Below, in pieces: positions 36,401 to 48,763 of a stretch of 64,000 bases of DNA. This DNA comes from Gyrodactylus bullatarudis. Its lineage: Eukaryota > Platyhelminthes > Monogenea > Gyrodactylidea > Gyrodactylidae. Both the position numbers and the translations under genes were made by a program. How positions within the stretch are numbered: position 1 is the first letter of the stretch; each line of letters opens with the position of its first letter. The stretch is from contig SSNU01000031.1 in the NCBI GenBank assembly GCA_012064415.1, positions 62,001-126,000 on the forward strand, given 5' to 3'. Under the pieces are notes generated by a model, which was not told where the DNA came from, searched no databases, and saw nothing but the letters and a program-made list of their open reading frames with translations.

Positions 36401-39400
36401 ATTCAGGGAAAATCTCAATGTATCTCGGACATTTTGGTGGACCAGGTCTATTCTGATCAACATTTTGGTTTTTGTTCTCGTCTTTTTCCTTACAACACCA
36501 TCTTACATTTTGAATTTATTCATTTACTTGGAAGTCAATAAAGTCATTAAAGTGAGTATTTTTGGTTAAAAATTGATTTGGATTTGTAGATTTTTCAGTG
36601 TTTATTCTCTACTCCTCTAATTAAATATAAATCCGGGTGTACAGCAAAAGAATTTTATTGATTTTAACTAGGCGTTTTCAGACTTATTCTAAATCAGCAA
36701 AACAGAGGTCAAGATAAATATCCTCAGCCATGCTATTTTAGCTAATTTTGTATTTACGCTTGAAATTTTATCGTTCGAATAAAAGTCCAAGTTTAAAATC
36801 ATTTCCATCTTGAATGGATGAAGATGAGTTTTGATTGGTTGTACGTTTTAGAAAAAATAGAATTTCGTCAACCTACTGTAATATCAATTGGAAATGGAAT
36901 GACAAGAATCTATCAAAAAAAATTCTGCCTAACTATACCAATATACTCTGGTTGAAGAAAAAACTTTACTAGGATATTTAATATAAACCAAAAAAATTAA
37001 TTTTATAACTCAAAATTTAGTAAGCATAAAGCATGAGATGGCAGACAATAGTAATCAGTAGGGGGACCAGAAAAAGGCATACTTTATAATTAAAAAAGGC
37101 AAATTCATTAAATCGAATGTTTCTCACAAGAAGCATCCCAAGAAGATATCTGCTAAAAGGAGACTCATTGATAATCCAAAAAGTAGCTTCAACAACATAT
37201 TTAAGCAAAAAAGGTAAATTCATGAAATCGAATATCTCTCACAAGTAGTGATTGAAAAAAAATTAATCAATTCTTCTAGCCTTTCAAGTGAATAGAATGA
37301 GAATGAGATGTTGAGTTGGATAAGCCATTTCTATTGTTTTTTTACCGAGTCCCCCATAAAATCAGATTCAGACAATGAAAATTTAACCAAGATCAAGATA
37401 AACAATGATAAAAAATTTGCACTATCCTTGAAAAAAATGAAAAAGCAATCCTTTTTAAAGAGAGGCAAGCCTCCTCCAAATAGGCAAAAAGAAGATAAAT
37501 AAGCCAAAAAATGATGAAAATTTCTAAGAATGTTTTGTATTTTTGACGGATTTAGATGAGAAATAAAAGTAATTGATGGTATTTTTATTTTTGCTAAAAA
37601 TTGCTATTTTCAAACTATGCAAAATTATTAATTTTGACAAATGGAATGCTATTTTAGAAAATAATTTTTGCTATTTTCTGCGTAGTACCCTATTGCTAAA
37701 AACAATATCAGCAATTATTAATATTAATAATAATAAATGAGCACCATACCAACTACACCAAATCGACAGAAATTCCATATCTTATTTTACGAATAATTTA
37801 ATCTTTTTAATCTAACTCAGAATCCACAAATATTTGAGCATTCTAAAATATAAATCTATAAATTTTAAACACACTTTTGCGAGTTAAAAAGTTTCTTAGA
37901 AAGAAAATTTCGTTCATACAGAATAAAGAAAAAAAAGAATAAGAAATCAAGAAAATGCTTTTTACACCACTTAAGCCTCCTTCTTTTGCTGAAAAGATGA
38001 ACCCAACACTGCTCAATAAAATCATTATCAACATTTTCATTTGTTGGTATCATTACTACCAACTTTAAGAGCTTCATAAAAACTTTTTTCTGTAGTTTCG
38101 ACCTCTTGATTAATTTTATCAGATTAATTATTAAAAACATGTTACATGAGTTAACTTTTGGCAATAAATTTTTTCTTCAATTCTTGTTTATAAATATCAT
38201 TTTATCTCAATTTCATTTTAGGGTTAAATTGAGATTTTTACTCTTCTAGTGACAATTTTTTATATTTTTAGATGAATAAAATTCATTAAAGATTTGATCC
38301 CTGATCAGCTTTTTATTCAAAAAATAAATTTTAGTTTCTCAAATTCTACATTTCATGGATTTTGATTGTGAAATGAAGCTTTCTCAAGATTTCACCACGA
38401 ACTACATTTCTTCGGTCACTCTTGAAGGAATTTTGAATGTTCGTATTGAATAGATTTGGGAAAAACTTCTATCTTCATATTATTTGGATCAAAAAAAATT
38501 ATTTCAAATGAAAACTCAAGCACTAGATCTAATTCTATCAGAGAGAATTAAGATTCATTCTTACTCGCAAGCGCGATACATTTTAAAGACATATTTCTCT
38601 ATTTAATTGTGTTCCTAAAAATCAAAATAATGAAAATTTGGTACATGTTCACTGTATGGGGAAATTTTCATCATTCCTGACATTTTTGTAAATAGATCAA
38701 ATTTCCTAATTTTTTATATTTTTCATTAGGTTTCTCTATTCCAACGGATATTTCCATCACTGGTGTTGCTTGCGTCTTCAGCATTGCTGCCCTACTTGGT
38801 ATATTTATCGGATATCTACTCAAAACATTGGACACATACAAAGCTTAGTCTAACTATCATGTGGAAGACATTCTTATACCTCTTATTCATGGTCCTGATT
38901 CTACCATCACTTGGACTCACTTCAATAAGTGCCTTCATTCAATGGTTCTTCGACAAGAGCACTTGGGATGCTACTCTTTTTCAAAATTATCCCAATGGTG
39001 AGTATTATTAATTTCTTATTTCATCCATTTAATTGGCTGAATCTGCCAATTTTTCCAAAATATTAGTTGATTTTTTTTGATTAAATTTTTTTATAAGTGC
39101 ATTTTATTGATTCAAAAAAGATTTGTTTTACTGATGAAAAAAGTTGTAAAATAAGTAAATTTTCATATCAATACATTAGCTTTAATTATTTCAATATAAG
39201 TTTTATGAATTTCATTTCTAAAACATGATGAATAAAATAATAAAAAAGGTAATTTAGATGAATTTAATTCAATTGAATTTATGGCTCAAGAAAATAATCT
39301 GTCTCATGATGGATCCTTTGTTCTTTCTCTAAATCAGATGACTACTACACAAATTAATTTGTTGAATATTCTTCGTTGAACTGAAAAAATACTATTTTTA

Positions 39401-42400
39401 AGGAAATACTGTGTTCGAAGAGAAAAATTCAAAAAGCTCAGAATATAATCTTTTGCACCATTGATTTGCTTTATAAAGACTAATTTTCCTACGCATTTTA
39501 AGTTAGTCTAGTTCTTTAACTATTCAGAATTACGTCATGATTCTTTCATGTACCAATATTTTTAGCCACTTGGAACCAGAAAAATCGGATATTTTGGGAA
39601 TGTGTTTTTGATATAGAAAATGGTGCCTTCTTTGTAAAGTATGTTATCGGTGCTGCTTTCATTGGTACATCCATGCAGTTGTTACGTGTACCAGCTTTAA
39701 TTTACAATTTCTTTCTCATTGTCTTCATGAATACACCAGAGAAGAGATTACTCGCGAAACAGGTATGTTTCCAAGTTCTTTAATTTTGAGAAATGAAAAC
39801 AATAAAGCTATTCTCAATGAATTAGGGATTTATGATTTTTACAAAAGGTTTTTTGCCCTTCTTTACCAAGCTCTCGTACGAAGCCATATTTAGTTGGAAT
39901 CAAGATTTTATCCCAAATCTGAAGTTATATTTCGGAGTCAATTAGGTTTTAGTTAATAACCGAAATTTAAAAAAATTCTTATCTTTACATTTTTAATTAG
40001 TGATATAAAGAGATCTGAGTTAGTCCTTGAAGACTCGATTGAAGATTCAACAGAATTGTTCCTGTTGATCCGCTAATTTGTTCAACATGTGCTGAATAAA
40101 ATAAAGATAATTAATTATTATTAATTCTAGATATTGTAATTAATTATCTCTGAATCTTGAAATAAACTTTTTCATTATATTTTAAAACATGAGTATACAA
40201 CGAGTGGAATAAAAATACCAAATTTCAAGCTAATTTCAGCCAGGAAGTTATTTTTCACATACTATTGACTTTTTATTGAACTCTTTTCTTTAAATTGTGC
40301 AATTTTGATCTCTGATCATGTAATTTTACCAACATTTTATCTATTTTATTGAATATTACAATGGATACTTTCTAAGGCTTCTTACATTTCATAGACTTGC
40401 AAGAAACAAGTTTTCATACATTTCAAAGTATTCAACTACTGTACTTAGTCTAGAGTGAAAAAGATAGAGGATGAATTAGCAATCTCCTCAACCTTGAAAT
40501 TTGGATTGGTATAATATTTTGTAGAATTTCTGTATTAGTTATTTTCTTTTTATGATAAAATTGAAAATAACGTTTCAAATCATCGAAAAATTCATCATAT
40601 TCATCAGTATTGCACGTGACAGATAATGAATTGCGTATTTTTTCCAATTCAATCTCAAGCATTTTCATTCTCCTGGAAAATGCCTAAACAAAATGGGTTC
40701 ACTTTTATTCAGTTAATACTCATTTTTAACATTGATTCTTACAATCTACGATTGCTCCTTTCTTGAGGCAATAATGATACACCATTTTTATAAAACCATC
40801 TTGATGATGAGCGTTGATAAGGGTAGGGAGGCTCCATGATTTGCCCGCTTTATTTTTAATTCATTTGGTAGATTTATCTTTGCTATTTTTGCCTTAAAAT
40901 GTTAAAATTTTTTCGAGAAATATACCCTCTGAGTTTCTCCCACATTGATTACTAATTTAGTAATTACAGTCAATCACTAAGAGAGTTTAAAGAATAGTGG
41001 AATGCTATGGTCTATTCGGTGGTATATAACGTAAATTCAACCCCTCAGACAAATCCATGTATCTCACTCAGGGACCCTGAGTCAGGGTCTCAACATTGAA
41101 GTATAGGAAGGGTAATTAACCCTAGAACGAAATCTCGGGTTATTTTTCACCCCATTTGTATTGAAACCCCCATAAGAAAAATAAATATTTCGGACGAGGG
41201 TTAAGTCGTATGAAAAGTAACTAGTAATTGACAAGAAAGGGTTTAGAGAGTATCTAATTAGCAGGGCAACCCAAAATATGACTTTAAAAAATCAAAATAT
41301 GACCATAGAATATACCTTATTCTTGAAAAAATATAACTTGAAATATGCTTCATAATATGACTTATATGACTAAAAAATAAGAATAATTTACAAGTATTAT
41401 GATTCATTTTATTTTTATCAAATTTTTTAATGTTATAAATTCTGATATTTTCATCATCAAAATTTCTATCTTTTTTAAGAATTGCCTTTGTTATAGAAAA
41501 AGATCTTTCCACTTCAGAGGTTGTAGGTTGGCAATTTTGAAGTTTAGCACACTGAATTGGACTAAGTTGAGTTTTTGACTGATTGATTATTTTAGTCATA
41601 CCATTCGAAAGCAAACGTTTCTCTATGTAGCTTTTGAGTCCAACCGGATCTTCACTGAAATCTAGATTCTTCAATCTGATGTAGAAATCTATAATTAGTG
41701 CATCTCGCTCTTGAATTCTAGTGAGGATTTCACTGATAAATCCATAGCATCTTACGATTGTAGACAACTGATTCTGGATGTTTGGAGCAATAACACTTTT
41801 TTTAGCCGCTTCAACTATTTTACCACTAGTTTCCAGGGATGATACTATTTTCCGCAAATTAGGAAAATTTTTAGCATAGTACTCGATGGCTTTAAGCCAA
41901 CTACCCTAGCGAGTGACGACAGGTTTAGGAGGCTGGCCGATTTCTGCAAAAAGTTTTCTTCTCTTTTTGTTTTTAACTACAAGATCCTTGATTCTAGCTT
42001 TCAATTCATCACACTCTTTGAAATAAGCCTTGACTTTGAAGCAGCAGTTATGCAGTAGATGTGCTAAACAGGTTCCGTGAATTAAATTAGGATAGAGAAG
42101 ACTCAAAACACTCTCTGTTTCTTTTGATGTGAAGTACGATGCTGCATCAGTCAATAGTAATAAGAAATTTATTAGTAATTACTAATTACTAATTAGTAAG
42201 GAAAACTATGTTTTCGTTCATGATAAAAATTGTAATGATTTTTTTTGCATAAATGTCTCAGATTCTGAATTTTCAGAATAAATCCTATAAAACTCTCTCA
42301 ATTTTCTATTTCTATCTAAAATTTGATCTATTTTATCTGTCTTTCATCGTCAACAAAAAGTTTATTCTTTCAATAGAAAATTCAATTCTTTCATTAGTTT

Positions 42401-43741
42401 TTTTGATTCCACTATTCCTTAAACTCTCTTAGTGATTAACTGTATAATCAGTCAGAAAGTCAAATATCAACATGTATTTATACCATTTATGTACCATTTT
42501 CATGTCTATTTCGTACTATGGAACAATTAATTTCGTATTTTTAAAATCAATTATGTGAAAAAATAGTCATGTATCCAGTGTAATTGAGAGAATTGAAAAA
42601 TTAATTCATTATGCTTTCATTTTCATAGAATAAACGATTTTATATTTTTTTCTTATTATTTTCATTAGTGAAAGCGTAAATTCTGAGGGGGTGAACTTCG
42701 ATGACCTCCGTATATTGAATTCTTCATTTTTATTGGAACTCATAAAAACTCAACAATCATAGATTAAGACTCTGAACAAAGTTTTCTTTAAAATATTTCC
42801 CAATTTATTATAAACTTTCGTGGAGAAAGGCGATTTTCAGTTTTTTTAAAAGAATAGTACGCCATTTAACACTTTTCTGACAATTAATAGGCTTTATTTT
42901 TTTCAGAATGTTACTCTAGAATTTCAATATGGACTGGACTATGCCTATACATTGTGCATATTTGCAGTTATAATGGCATATAGTGTTTTATGTCCATTGA
43001 TAACGCCTTTTGGTTAGTTTCCAAGACATTATATACATATTTCTCAATTCTGTGTAATGTCTAAAGATACCCGAAGATAAACATTGACCAATACTGTTGG
43101 ACCCATAGCTAAAAGCTTATAATCCATTCGATAATACTAAACTGAACGAAAAAATTAGTAAAATTCATCAACAGTTGTACATCTGTAATTGTAAAAAACT
43201 ATATACTGTACGACCTCCATTACTTTTAGGTTTATAATTTTGAGAATTTCAAGAAATTCAATTAAAAATGAATTTTATTAATCTAGGACTAGTCTGGATG
43301 GTTTTCAAATTCTACGTTTCTCGCTACAATCTATACATTGTGTTTAAACCTACTGTTATAGACAGGCGAATACACTGGGTCGCATGTGTCTGCCTCTTGA
43401 TTGCAGTTCTGTCTCTTCAGATGAATCTATTCATTTTTATTAATCTTCGTTTCCAAAGTATCAAGACAGTCACTTACATTTTATCAGTGATTATTTTTAT
43501 ATTATCGTTGATAACAGTAATATTTGTGTCAATATACTCTTGGAGAAAGATTGTAACAAGAAAGTTCGATCCTTCCTCTTTAAATGAGAAAGTACCATCT
43601 GAACCAAGTATGGATGAAGCGGACGGGACAAAATTCAATGGCCAAGAGTTTAGAAACTATATGAGACGTTCAATCTCGATAGATCCGTCCTCAAATCAAG
43701 ATTATGTATCAAATGAAACTCTTCACACGGAAACAGAATGA
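33460..43741 (+). CDS. TMEM63: TMEM63 / OSCA-CSC1 family mechanosensitive channel (complete, 12 exons, 792 aa)
   Basis: Exons 33460-33564, 33590-33666, 33753-33839, 33873-34015, 34048-34217, 34248-34759, 35114-35227, 36407-36551, 38730-38997, 39566-39762, 42907-43012 and 43287-43741 join in consistent phase to 793 codons. TMEM63 proteins are membrane cation channels opened by tension or osmotic change. Matches in family order: DFYGIPETLIFDLIAW, a first transmembrane helix, SALSYIIFLR and FNITGNLN, the cytosolic ferredoxin-like loop (TIMISGVSRGKVSSELL; CCFHCNK), PEDIIWENLNVSRTFWWTRS, then PSLGLTS, NGAFFVKYVIGAAFIG, YGLDYAYTLCIFAVIMAYSV and VSRYNLYIVF. The C-terminal tail is Ser/Glu-rich. The first five introns are 25, 86, 33, 32 and 30 nt; later ones are 274-3,144 nt. 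The 33-nt segment 33840-33872 is open in frame, but removing it restores family spacing. Confidence 0.95.
35228..38729. other. two large TMEM63 introns, no recognised element
   Basis: Intron 7 (35228-36406) and intron 8 (36552-38729), interrupted only by exon 8. A patch near 35430-35560 is less AT-rich than its surroundings but shows no coding or repeat signature I can name. The open frames at 37308-37502 (plus, Lys-rich) and 37843-38164 (minus) have no family resemblance. Confidence 0.4.
41116..41204. mobile_element. miniature piggyBac-like MITE, copy A
   Basis: TTAA at both ends (41116-41119 and 41201-41204) encloses an 81-bp unit starting CCCTAGAACGAAATCTCGGG and ending TTTCGGACGAGGG. Its core CATTTGTATTGAAACCCCCA is nearly identical to copy B at 53762. 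It lies in TMEM63 intron 10. Confidence 0.75.
41262..42175 (-). pseudogene. hAT-family transposase fragment with a nonsense mutation
   Basis: Two collinear frames form the C-terminal half of a hAT transposase. The first begins LLLTDAASYFTSKETESVLS and contains the Cys/His region IHGTCLAHLLHNC. The second contains CAKLQNCQPTTSEVERSFS, the hAT dimerisation motif. They are joined in the same frame through VVTR-stop-GSWLKAIEYY. The stop (TAG, at about 41903-41905) stands where the family has Trp, so it is probably a TGG-to-TAG change. A hAT-like right end, CAGGGCAACCCAAAATATGA, lies at about 41262. The 5' part, including the zinc finger, is missing beyond about 42175, where a short TAATTAC tandem occurs. 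It is intronic and antisense to TMEM63. Confidence 0.85.
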
Positions 43742-43803
43742 TCACAAATTATATTAAAACAAAATTCACATTATTTTTGATTCAAATTTATTTTATTGTT
43801 ATC

Positions 43804-43818
43804 AATAAAAATTTTATT
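43804..43818. terminator. bidirectional poly(A) region of TMEM63 and SMNDC1
   Basis: The 15-bp near-palindrome AATAAAAATTTTATT gives AATAAA on plus (43804-43809, 63 nt after the TMEM63 stop) and AATAAA on minus (43813-43818, 40 nt after the SMNDC1 stop). With cleavage 10-30 nt beyond each signal, the two 3' UTRs would overlap by a few tens of bases. Confidence 0.6.
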
Positions 43819-43857
43819 TACAAGAATATTTAATAATAATCACAAAACATAATTTAA

Positions 43858-45134
43858 CTAAATTAATTTAGTTCCAGACTTAATATAAGAGGGATTTGTA
43901 GTAAATTTAGTCATCGGTTTACCACCAGTTCCACAAGTTCCAACCCCAACTTTACCATCAATAGTCTCAGGAGATGAGAATATACTCTTCTTGACCAATT
44001 TCTGTTTCTTTTTCATGAAGTTCACCCACTTATTCTTTTCTTTTTCACACTGTTTTTCAACCTGCTCGTTCTTCTCGATAAGCTTCTGACGTTTAACTTT
44101 CTTTCTTTCAATGTTACGTAAACGTTGCTCATTACTGTTGTGTAAATGTTGAAAAAATATATTAGATCAAGATTACGCTTAAATTTGGATATGAAATAGG
44201 AAATTCTTTCAAATTACTTGCTCATGAAATGTAACAATACAGATACATCCACATATCACTGTGAACTTTTTTTTCAGAAGAATGCATAACGAACTATCAT
44301 GGATCTGATTATAAGGAAAATCATGATAATAATATTTTAGGATAATTTCTAAAAAGGTTTTCCAATGCTTAATTTTTACTAATAACTCAGAATGATATAC
44401 TATAGTAGATAAGTGAATATTTTTATTTAACAAGATGGAAAGTAGACTATTCTCAATTTAATGGAACACTCTAATATTCGGAAGCAACTATTCTAAATAA
44501 TTCTTACTTATACAGCTTCTTTCAAATTTATTGATTTATGATAAGTTCGGAATAAGAGTCAATAACAACATAAATAAAAAATTTCAAAATACTCACGAGT
44601 CAAGGACAACTCTAAAAAATAATAAAGATTAGTTTAGGGATTCGGGAATCGGTTAGATGAAACTTGCTTTCTTTTGCCATTAGAACGATCTGGAACTTTC
44701 ATGGTTATCTTTTTCAAACAATCGATCTATAAAAAATAATTAATTAATATTTATCAAGTTAGGATATCAAGAAGTAATAGTCTCACAGGGGAAACATCCA
44801 TTTTGTTATATTCAGAAAATCTAACAGCAACCGTGTTATCAGGAAGGATCTGTACAATTTCTGCTTTATAATACCTATAAAAGTTAAGTTAATGAAAAAT
44901 ATGAAATTACAGTTTATCACTCGAACACATAGCCATACATTGTTCACCAACTTTCCATCCGTCTTGAGTTTCTTCGTCGTCGCCAATTATGTCTTGGCTT
45001 AATTTTATGATTTCTTCGAGCTGAGATTTAAGCTCAAGTAAAGCTTCGTTATCTGGTTTAAGGACTAATGCATCGAGTACTTCTTGATATTTTAGTTTAT
45101 TCTCTTTCAAATCTAAACGGTCTTGTTCACTCAT
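43858..45134 (-). CDS. SMNDC1: SPF30 / SMNDC1 splicing factor (complete, 5 exons, 220 aa)
   Basis: Exons 45134-44911, 44874-44787, 44726-44668, 44611-44597 and 44134-43858 join to 221 codons including the stop. SPF30 is a spliceosome assembly factor whose Tudor domain binds symmetrically dimethylated arginines on Sm proteins. The N-terminus is a helical LKENKLKYQEVLDAL segment. The Tudor region starts GWKVGEQCMAMCSSDKLYYK and spans the first intron. A Lys/Arg-rich coiled segment follows, and then the diagnostic C-terminus KKSIFSSPETIDGKVGVGTC followed by GTGGKPMTKF. Introns are 36, 60, 56 and 462 nt. Intron 3 starts GCAAGT (GC-AG), and exon 4 is a 15-nt microexon. Only this model keeps the frame. 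It is slightly shorter than the human protein (238 aa). Confidence 0.93.
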
Positions 45135-45580
45135 TTAAAAATTTCACTGTCTTTAAAAGTATTTAAACAGTCAGAGAGAAAAAATTTGACTTTTATTTAA
45201 ATTTAGACTTGAAAACTGTTACAACTTTAAATTTGAAGAATAAATAATCATTTTCCGTTAAAACTTCAAATTTTTCTAGATTTCAAGATATAAATTCATC
45301 TTGAATATAATAATTCTGAATCAAAACATAATTGAGAAGATTTCAATAGACTTTATTGATAGCATTTGTTCAAAAAGACATTTTTTGAATAATAACCAAT
45401 CAAATGTAATCCAACTCAAAATCTATCCTCTGAAGGCATATTTCAAGAGGTGATCCAATGAAATTAGAGTAAATTTTTCGATGAATATTTCTACGACGTA
45501 ATTTTTGTTAATCATACATATGTTTCTTGAATATGCATGATTATTCAACGTCACATTCCCTTTCTCTAAAATAGCCTGAT
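45135..45580. promoter_or_regulatory. 446-bp divergent intergenic region
   Basis: It separates the SMNDC1 start codon (minus) from the active-zone gene start codon (plus), and should hold both promoters and 5' UTRs. No specific element was assigned. Confidence 0.45.
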
Positions 45581-45885
45581 ATGGGAAATGAGGCGAGTGT
45601 TTCTAACCCCAATGAGAATGTTGTCGAACATCAAAACTTTCCAAGTCCCTTACTTCCACATCGTAGAATTCAAAGTGAACCACCTCTTCTGACAAGAAAA
45701 ACAATTGCAATTTCGGATTTACCTGATTTAACTAAGAATATTTCACAGCAAAGGATTTATGATAAAAGCTCTACTTTTAGGGTTATTGATCAATTCAGTA
45801 ATCTCTCCGAGGTAGAGAAAGAACAAATTAGTCAAGTCTTGGAAAGAGCAAAAATTCTTCAGACCAATGAAATGAATAGAGTTAG
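45581..45885 (+). CDS. first coding exon of a Piccolo/Bassoon/Fife/RIM-type active-zone protein (partial)
   Basis: An ATG opens 101 codons that end at the strong donor AG|GTGAGT (45886). The protein begins MGNEAS, a myristoylation-type start identical to that of vertebrate Piccolo (Bassoon starts MGNEVS). A Pro/Ser-rich stretch (SPLLPHRRIQSEPPLL) follows, and the exon ends in a helix, LSEVEKEQISQVLERAKIL. This resembles the acidic helix that opens the Rab-binding, zinc-finger region of RIM, Fife and Piccolo. Such proteins scaffold synaptic vesicles and calcium channels at the presynaptic membrane. The zinc-finger exon was not found downstream, so it lies beyond the window or was missed. The family call rests on the first six residues plus the helix, so it is moderate. 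Confidence 0.5.
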
Positions 45886-48755
45886 GTGAGTATTCTTTAT
45901 AAAGAATAATTATACAGCCAAATCATCAGTTTTGAGTAAAATTAATTTAAAGAGACAGTGAATAAATATTTGAGATAGATAATGTGTGTGACTTGTTGAA
46001 AAAGCTTTCTTTCTCCCTTCAACTCTAATATTTTCCCTTTTAATTACTCTAAGAGTATATTTTACTACTATTGAAGTAATACGTGTATCATTAGAATGAA
46101 ATCCTTGTCAATTAAGCTCATGAATAGATGGAAAGATAAACTGTAGGAATGATGACATAAATTAAGAAGAACAAATCAATAAGATCTGATGAAAATTTCC
46201 TTTTTAAGATTTTTTGGGCCAACAATTTTTATTGAGATTATCAAAAATTAGCATAAAAATGTAAAATAAGATGAATCTTGAGTTCTGGAAAATACTTTTT
46301 GAAGTGGGGATCATTTTGCGCAGAATTTGACAGGTTTATCGAACATTTGGCGCTGGAATATTCTTTAAGATAAGTCCAAATCAGTGAATTGAGCATTTGC
46401 TATCACGTTGAATGGTGCATCCTCTTGTTTTTTTCGTATTGGAGGATTTAAGATTTTAGCGAGAATCTATCACCTTTGTTTCTTGTATGACACTAAGCTA
46501 ACCTACAATTAATTTTTTCCTCAACCTTATCGATTTAATATACGTATGTATTAGGTTGATACAAAATTTTATTAACCCCTTACAATATTCCATGTCTTAA
46601 TCAAGCATTCATGTTCTGATAAAAATCACATTTTCCATAAAATAGTTAAAATTTTGGTATTATTAATTAAAAATTTTACTCAACGTATGAAAAATGAAAT
46701 AATTTTGCTGTGTATCAGGCAAAATAATTATAACATAAAGTAGTGTTTTAAATTAATTAATTAAATTAATTGGCGCGAGCTCAAAAATTGTCATTTTTAA
46801 CCTAGATTTTGTATATCAGTAAAAACTCGAAAATATGTTTAGTCTTTGATTATCTTCAAAATTAGATTAAGGCTGGAAAAAGTTGAAAATTTTGGCTAAT
46901 CCATTACTAAATAAGACGAACCTGTGGTATATATTACCTAAGCACCTAGAACGAAATCATTCTACTGTAGATAAAAAAAAGATGTTCCCAAAATGCATTA
47001 GAAAGAGCATAAGAATTATCTCTCCTCTCCTTATTATAATGAACAATGATTTTTAAATCATCAAAGGTTGTGCTGGGTGTAAATGATATTTAAATTTGTT
47101 CCGATTACTATACTCTGATTTCTACTAGTTTGGTTATTTTTCTTAATTTACATTGTGATAACTGTAAACTATAGAATCGTAACCTACGATAGAAATAAAT
47201 GCTAAAGTCTTAAGACTAACTTAATTATGGATATCTTTGTTGTATTTCTCATTAGATCAAAAGCAGCTACATGGGATTATTTACTAAACTAATATCGAGA
47301 ATGAAATACAGATGCATGAAAAATCAATAGAATTTATAAATAACCTCATCAATTTGTCTTCTTATGAAAATGTGGAAAGTGAATTTATGATTGCTCGTAG
47401 TCAAATTCTCTCTATTCAAATTGTATCTCAAATTCTAAGCATGCATCATCTATTAATATTTTTCCATGCAACAAATCATGCGATGTGGTCATAAAAATGC
47501 ATTAACAAAATCAAATTCATTAAATTTTAAAATTAAAGGACATTTCTTTATCCCTTTGGGCATTCTCAAGCTCAACAATAAAGTTTTTAACCAGGGAATC
47601 GATAGATAGTTTTTTTTGAAAATTCTAAAAAAGTTGAACGACTCAAAAAGAGGTTCTCGACAAAAATTATTTAACTCTTAAAGTCCCAGAGAATTTTTTT
47701 CGTGATTTGCATTCAATCTTTTCTCCATTATTTGGTTTGTGAATGATTTCATTACAAATCTACAGTTATTTTAATGAAATTATTTTTAGTTTATTCAAAA
47801 ATCCGCTATCTGAAAATCTTTATTCCAGGAAATTAATAGATTACACTATCGAATGGATGATAAACAAAGTATTTTATGAGGCTTAGATGAGTAATTATGA
47901 GTTAAATTTTAAGAATTAAATTTTAGTTTTCTTAAATGAACTTAGTCAATGAACTAGGTAATTTTCCTTATTGAAATATTTAGGTAAATTTTCAAATTTC
48001 ACTTCCGAAAATCAACTCAAAATTATTTTATGAAAATTAGAAATAACATTTACGAAAAATGTACATTTCTTAAAGCATCAACAGTGACAATAATGTGCTT
48101 TAATAAAGATACAAATTAAGAATTCATTAAAGATAATAATTTACAAATTATGAAAGTAAAAGTCAAAAAAAATCAGAATAAAATTTATGCTGAAAAAACA
48201 CCAAAACTCTCCAATAAATAGCAATAGTGAAGAGCAAAGTGAAAAGCTCACTAAGGCCAAGGTAGTTGGAGATTATACTGAATAGTTTTTTTGAATTAGG
48301 CAATGGATGATGAATTAATTTTTTGAATAATCCTTCTAATATAGAGTATTTTAGAGTATCTAATCAGAGTATAATCAATAGTAAAAAATATCACATTGAA
48401 TTTAACTCTATGATGATACCAATAAGGCATTATTTTTTCCGAATTATCATGAGGGATATTAATTCAGGACAAGATATTTATATAGATTTAAATGGAAAAA
48501 TTGAGTTTTTTTAAACAGGAAACAGTATGAGGAAATGATCATGACTCTATTTATTTTTAAAAAAAATATATAAATATTGATCAGTAATCATGTTCAAATA
48601 AAAACAAGATCCTCAAATGATAAGAGAAATTTCTTTCTTTTTATCGAAAAAATTAATTTCTTATCGATAAACAAGTTAATTACGCCTAAATTATTTCTAC
48701 AATGAATGAATGAATTAAATTTAACTAAAAGTGAATAAAAAACCAGATTTGATCT
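45886..48755. other. no recognised gene; probably start of a very large intron
   Basis: AT-rich. The 60-codon frame at 47312-47494 follows an acceptor-like CAG, but in the phase required by the preceding donor it reads into a stop after a few codons. The 63-codon frame at 48323 has no family signal. Confidence 0.4.
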
Positions 48756-48763
48756 ATGATCAT

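Noticed and set aside
42151..42200. TAATTAC/TAATTAG short tandem, considered as a CRISPR-like or satellite array
   Set aside because: Only a few degenerate units. This is simple sequence at the truncated edge of a hAT relic.
47312..47494. Candidate second exon of the active-zone gene after a CAG acceptor
   Set aside because: In the phase set by the donor at 45886 it hits a stop within a few codons.
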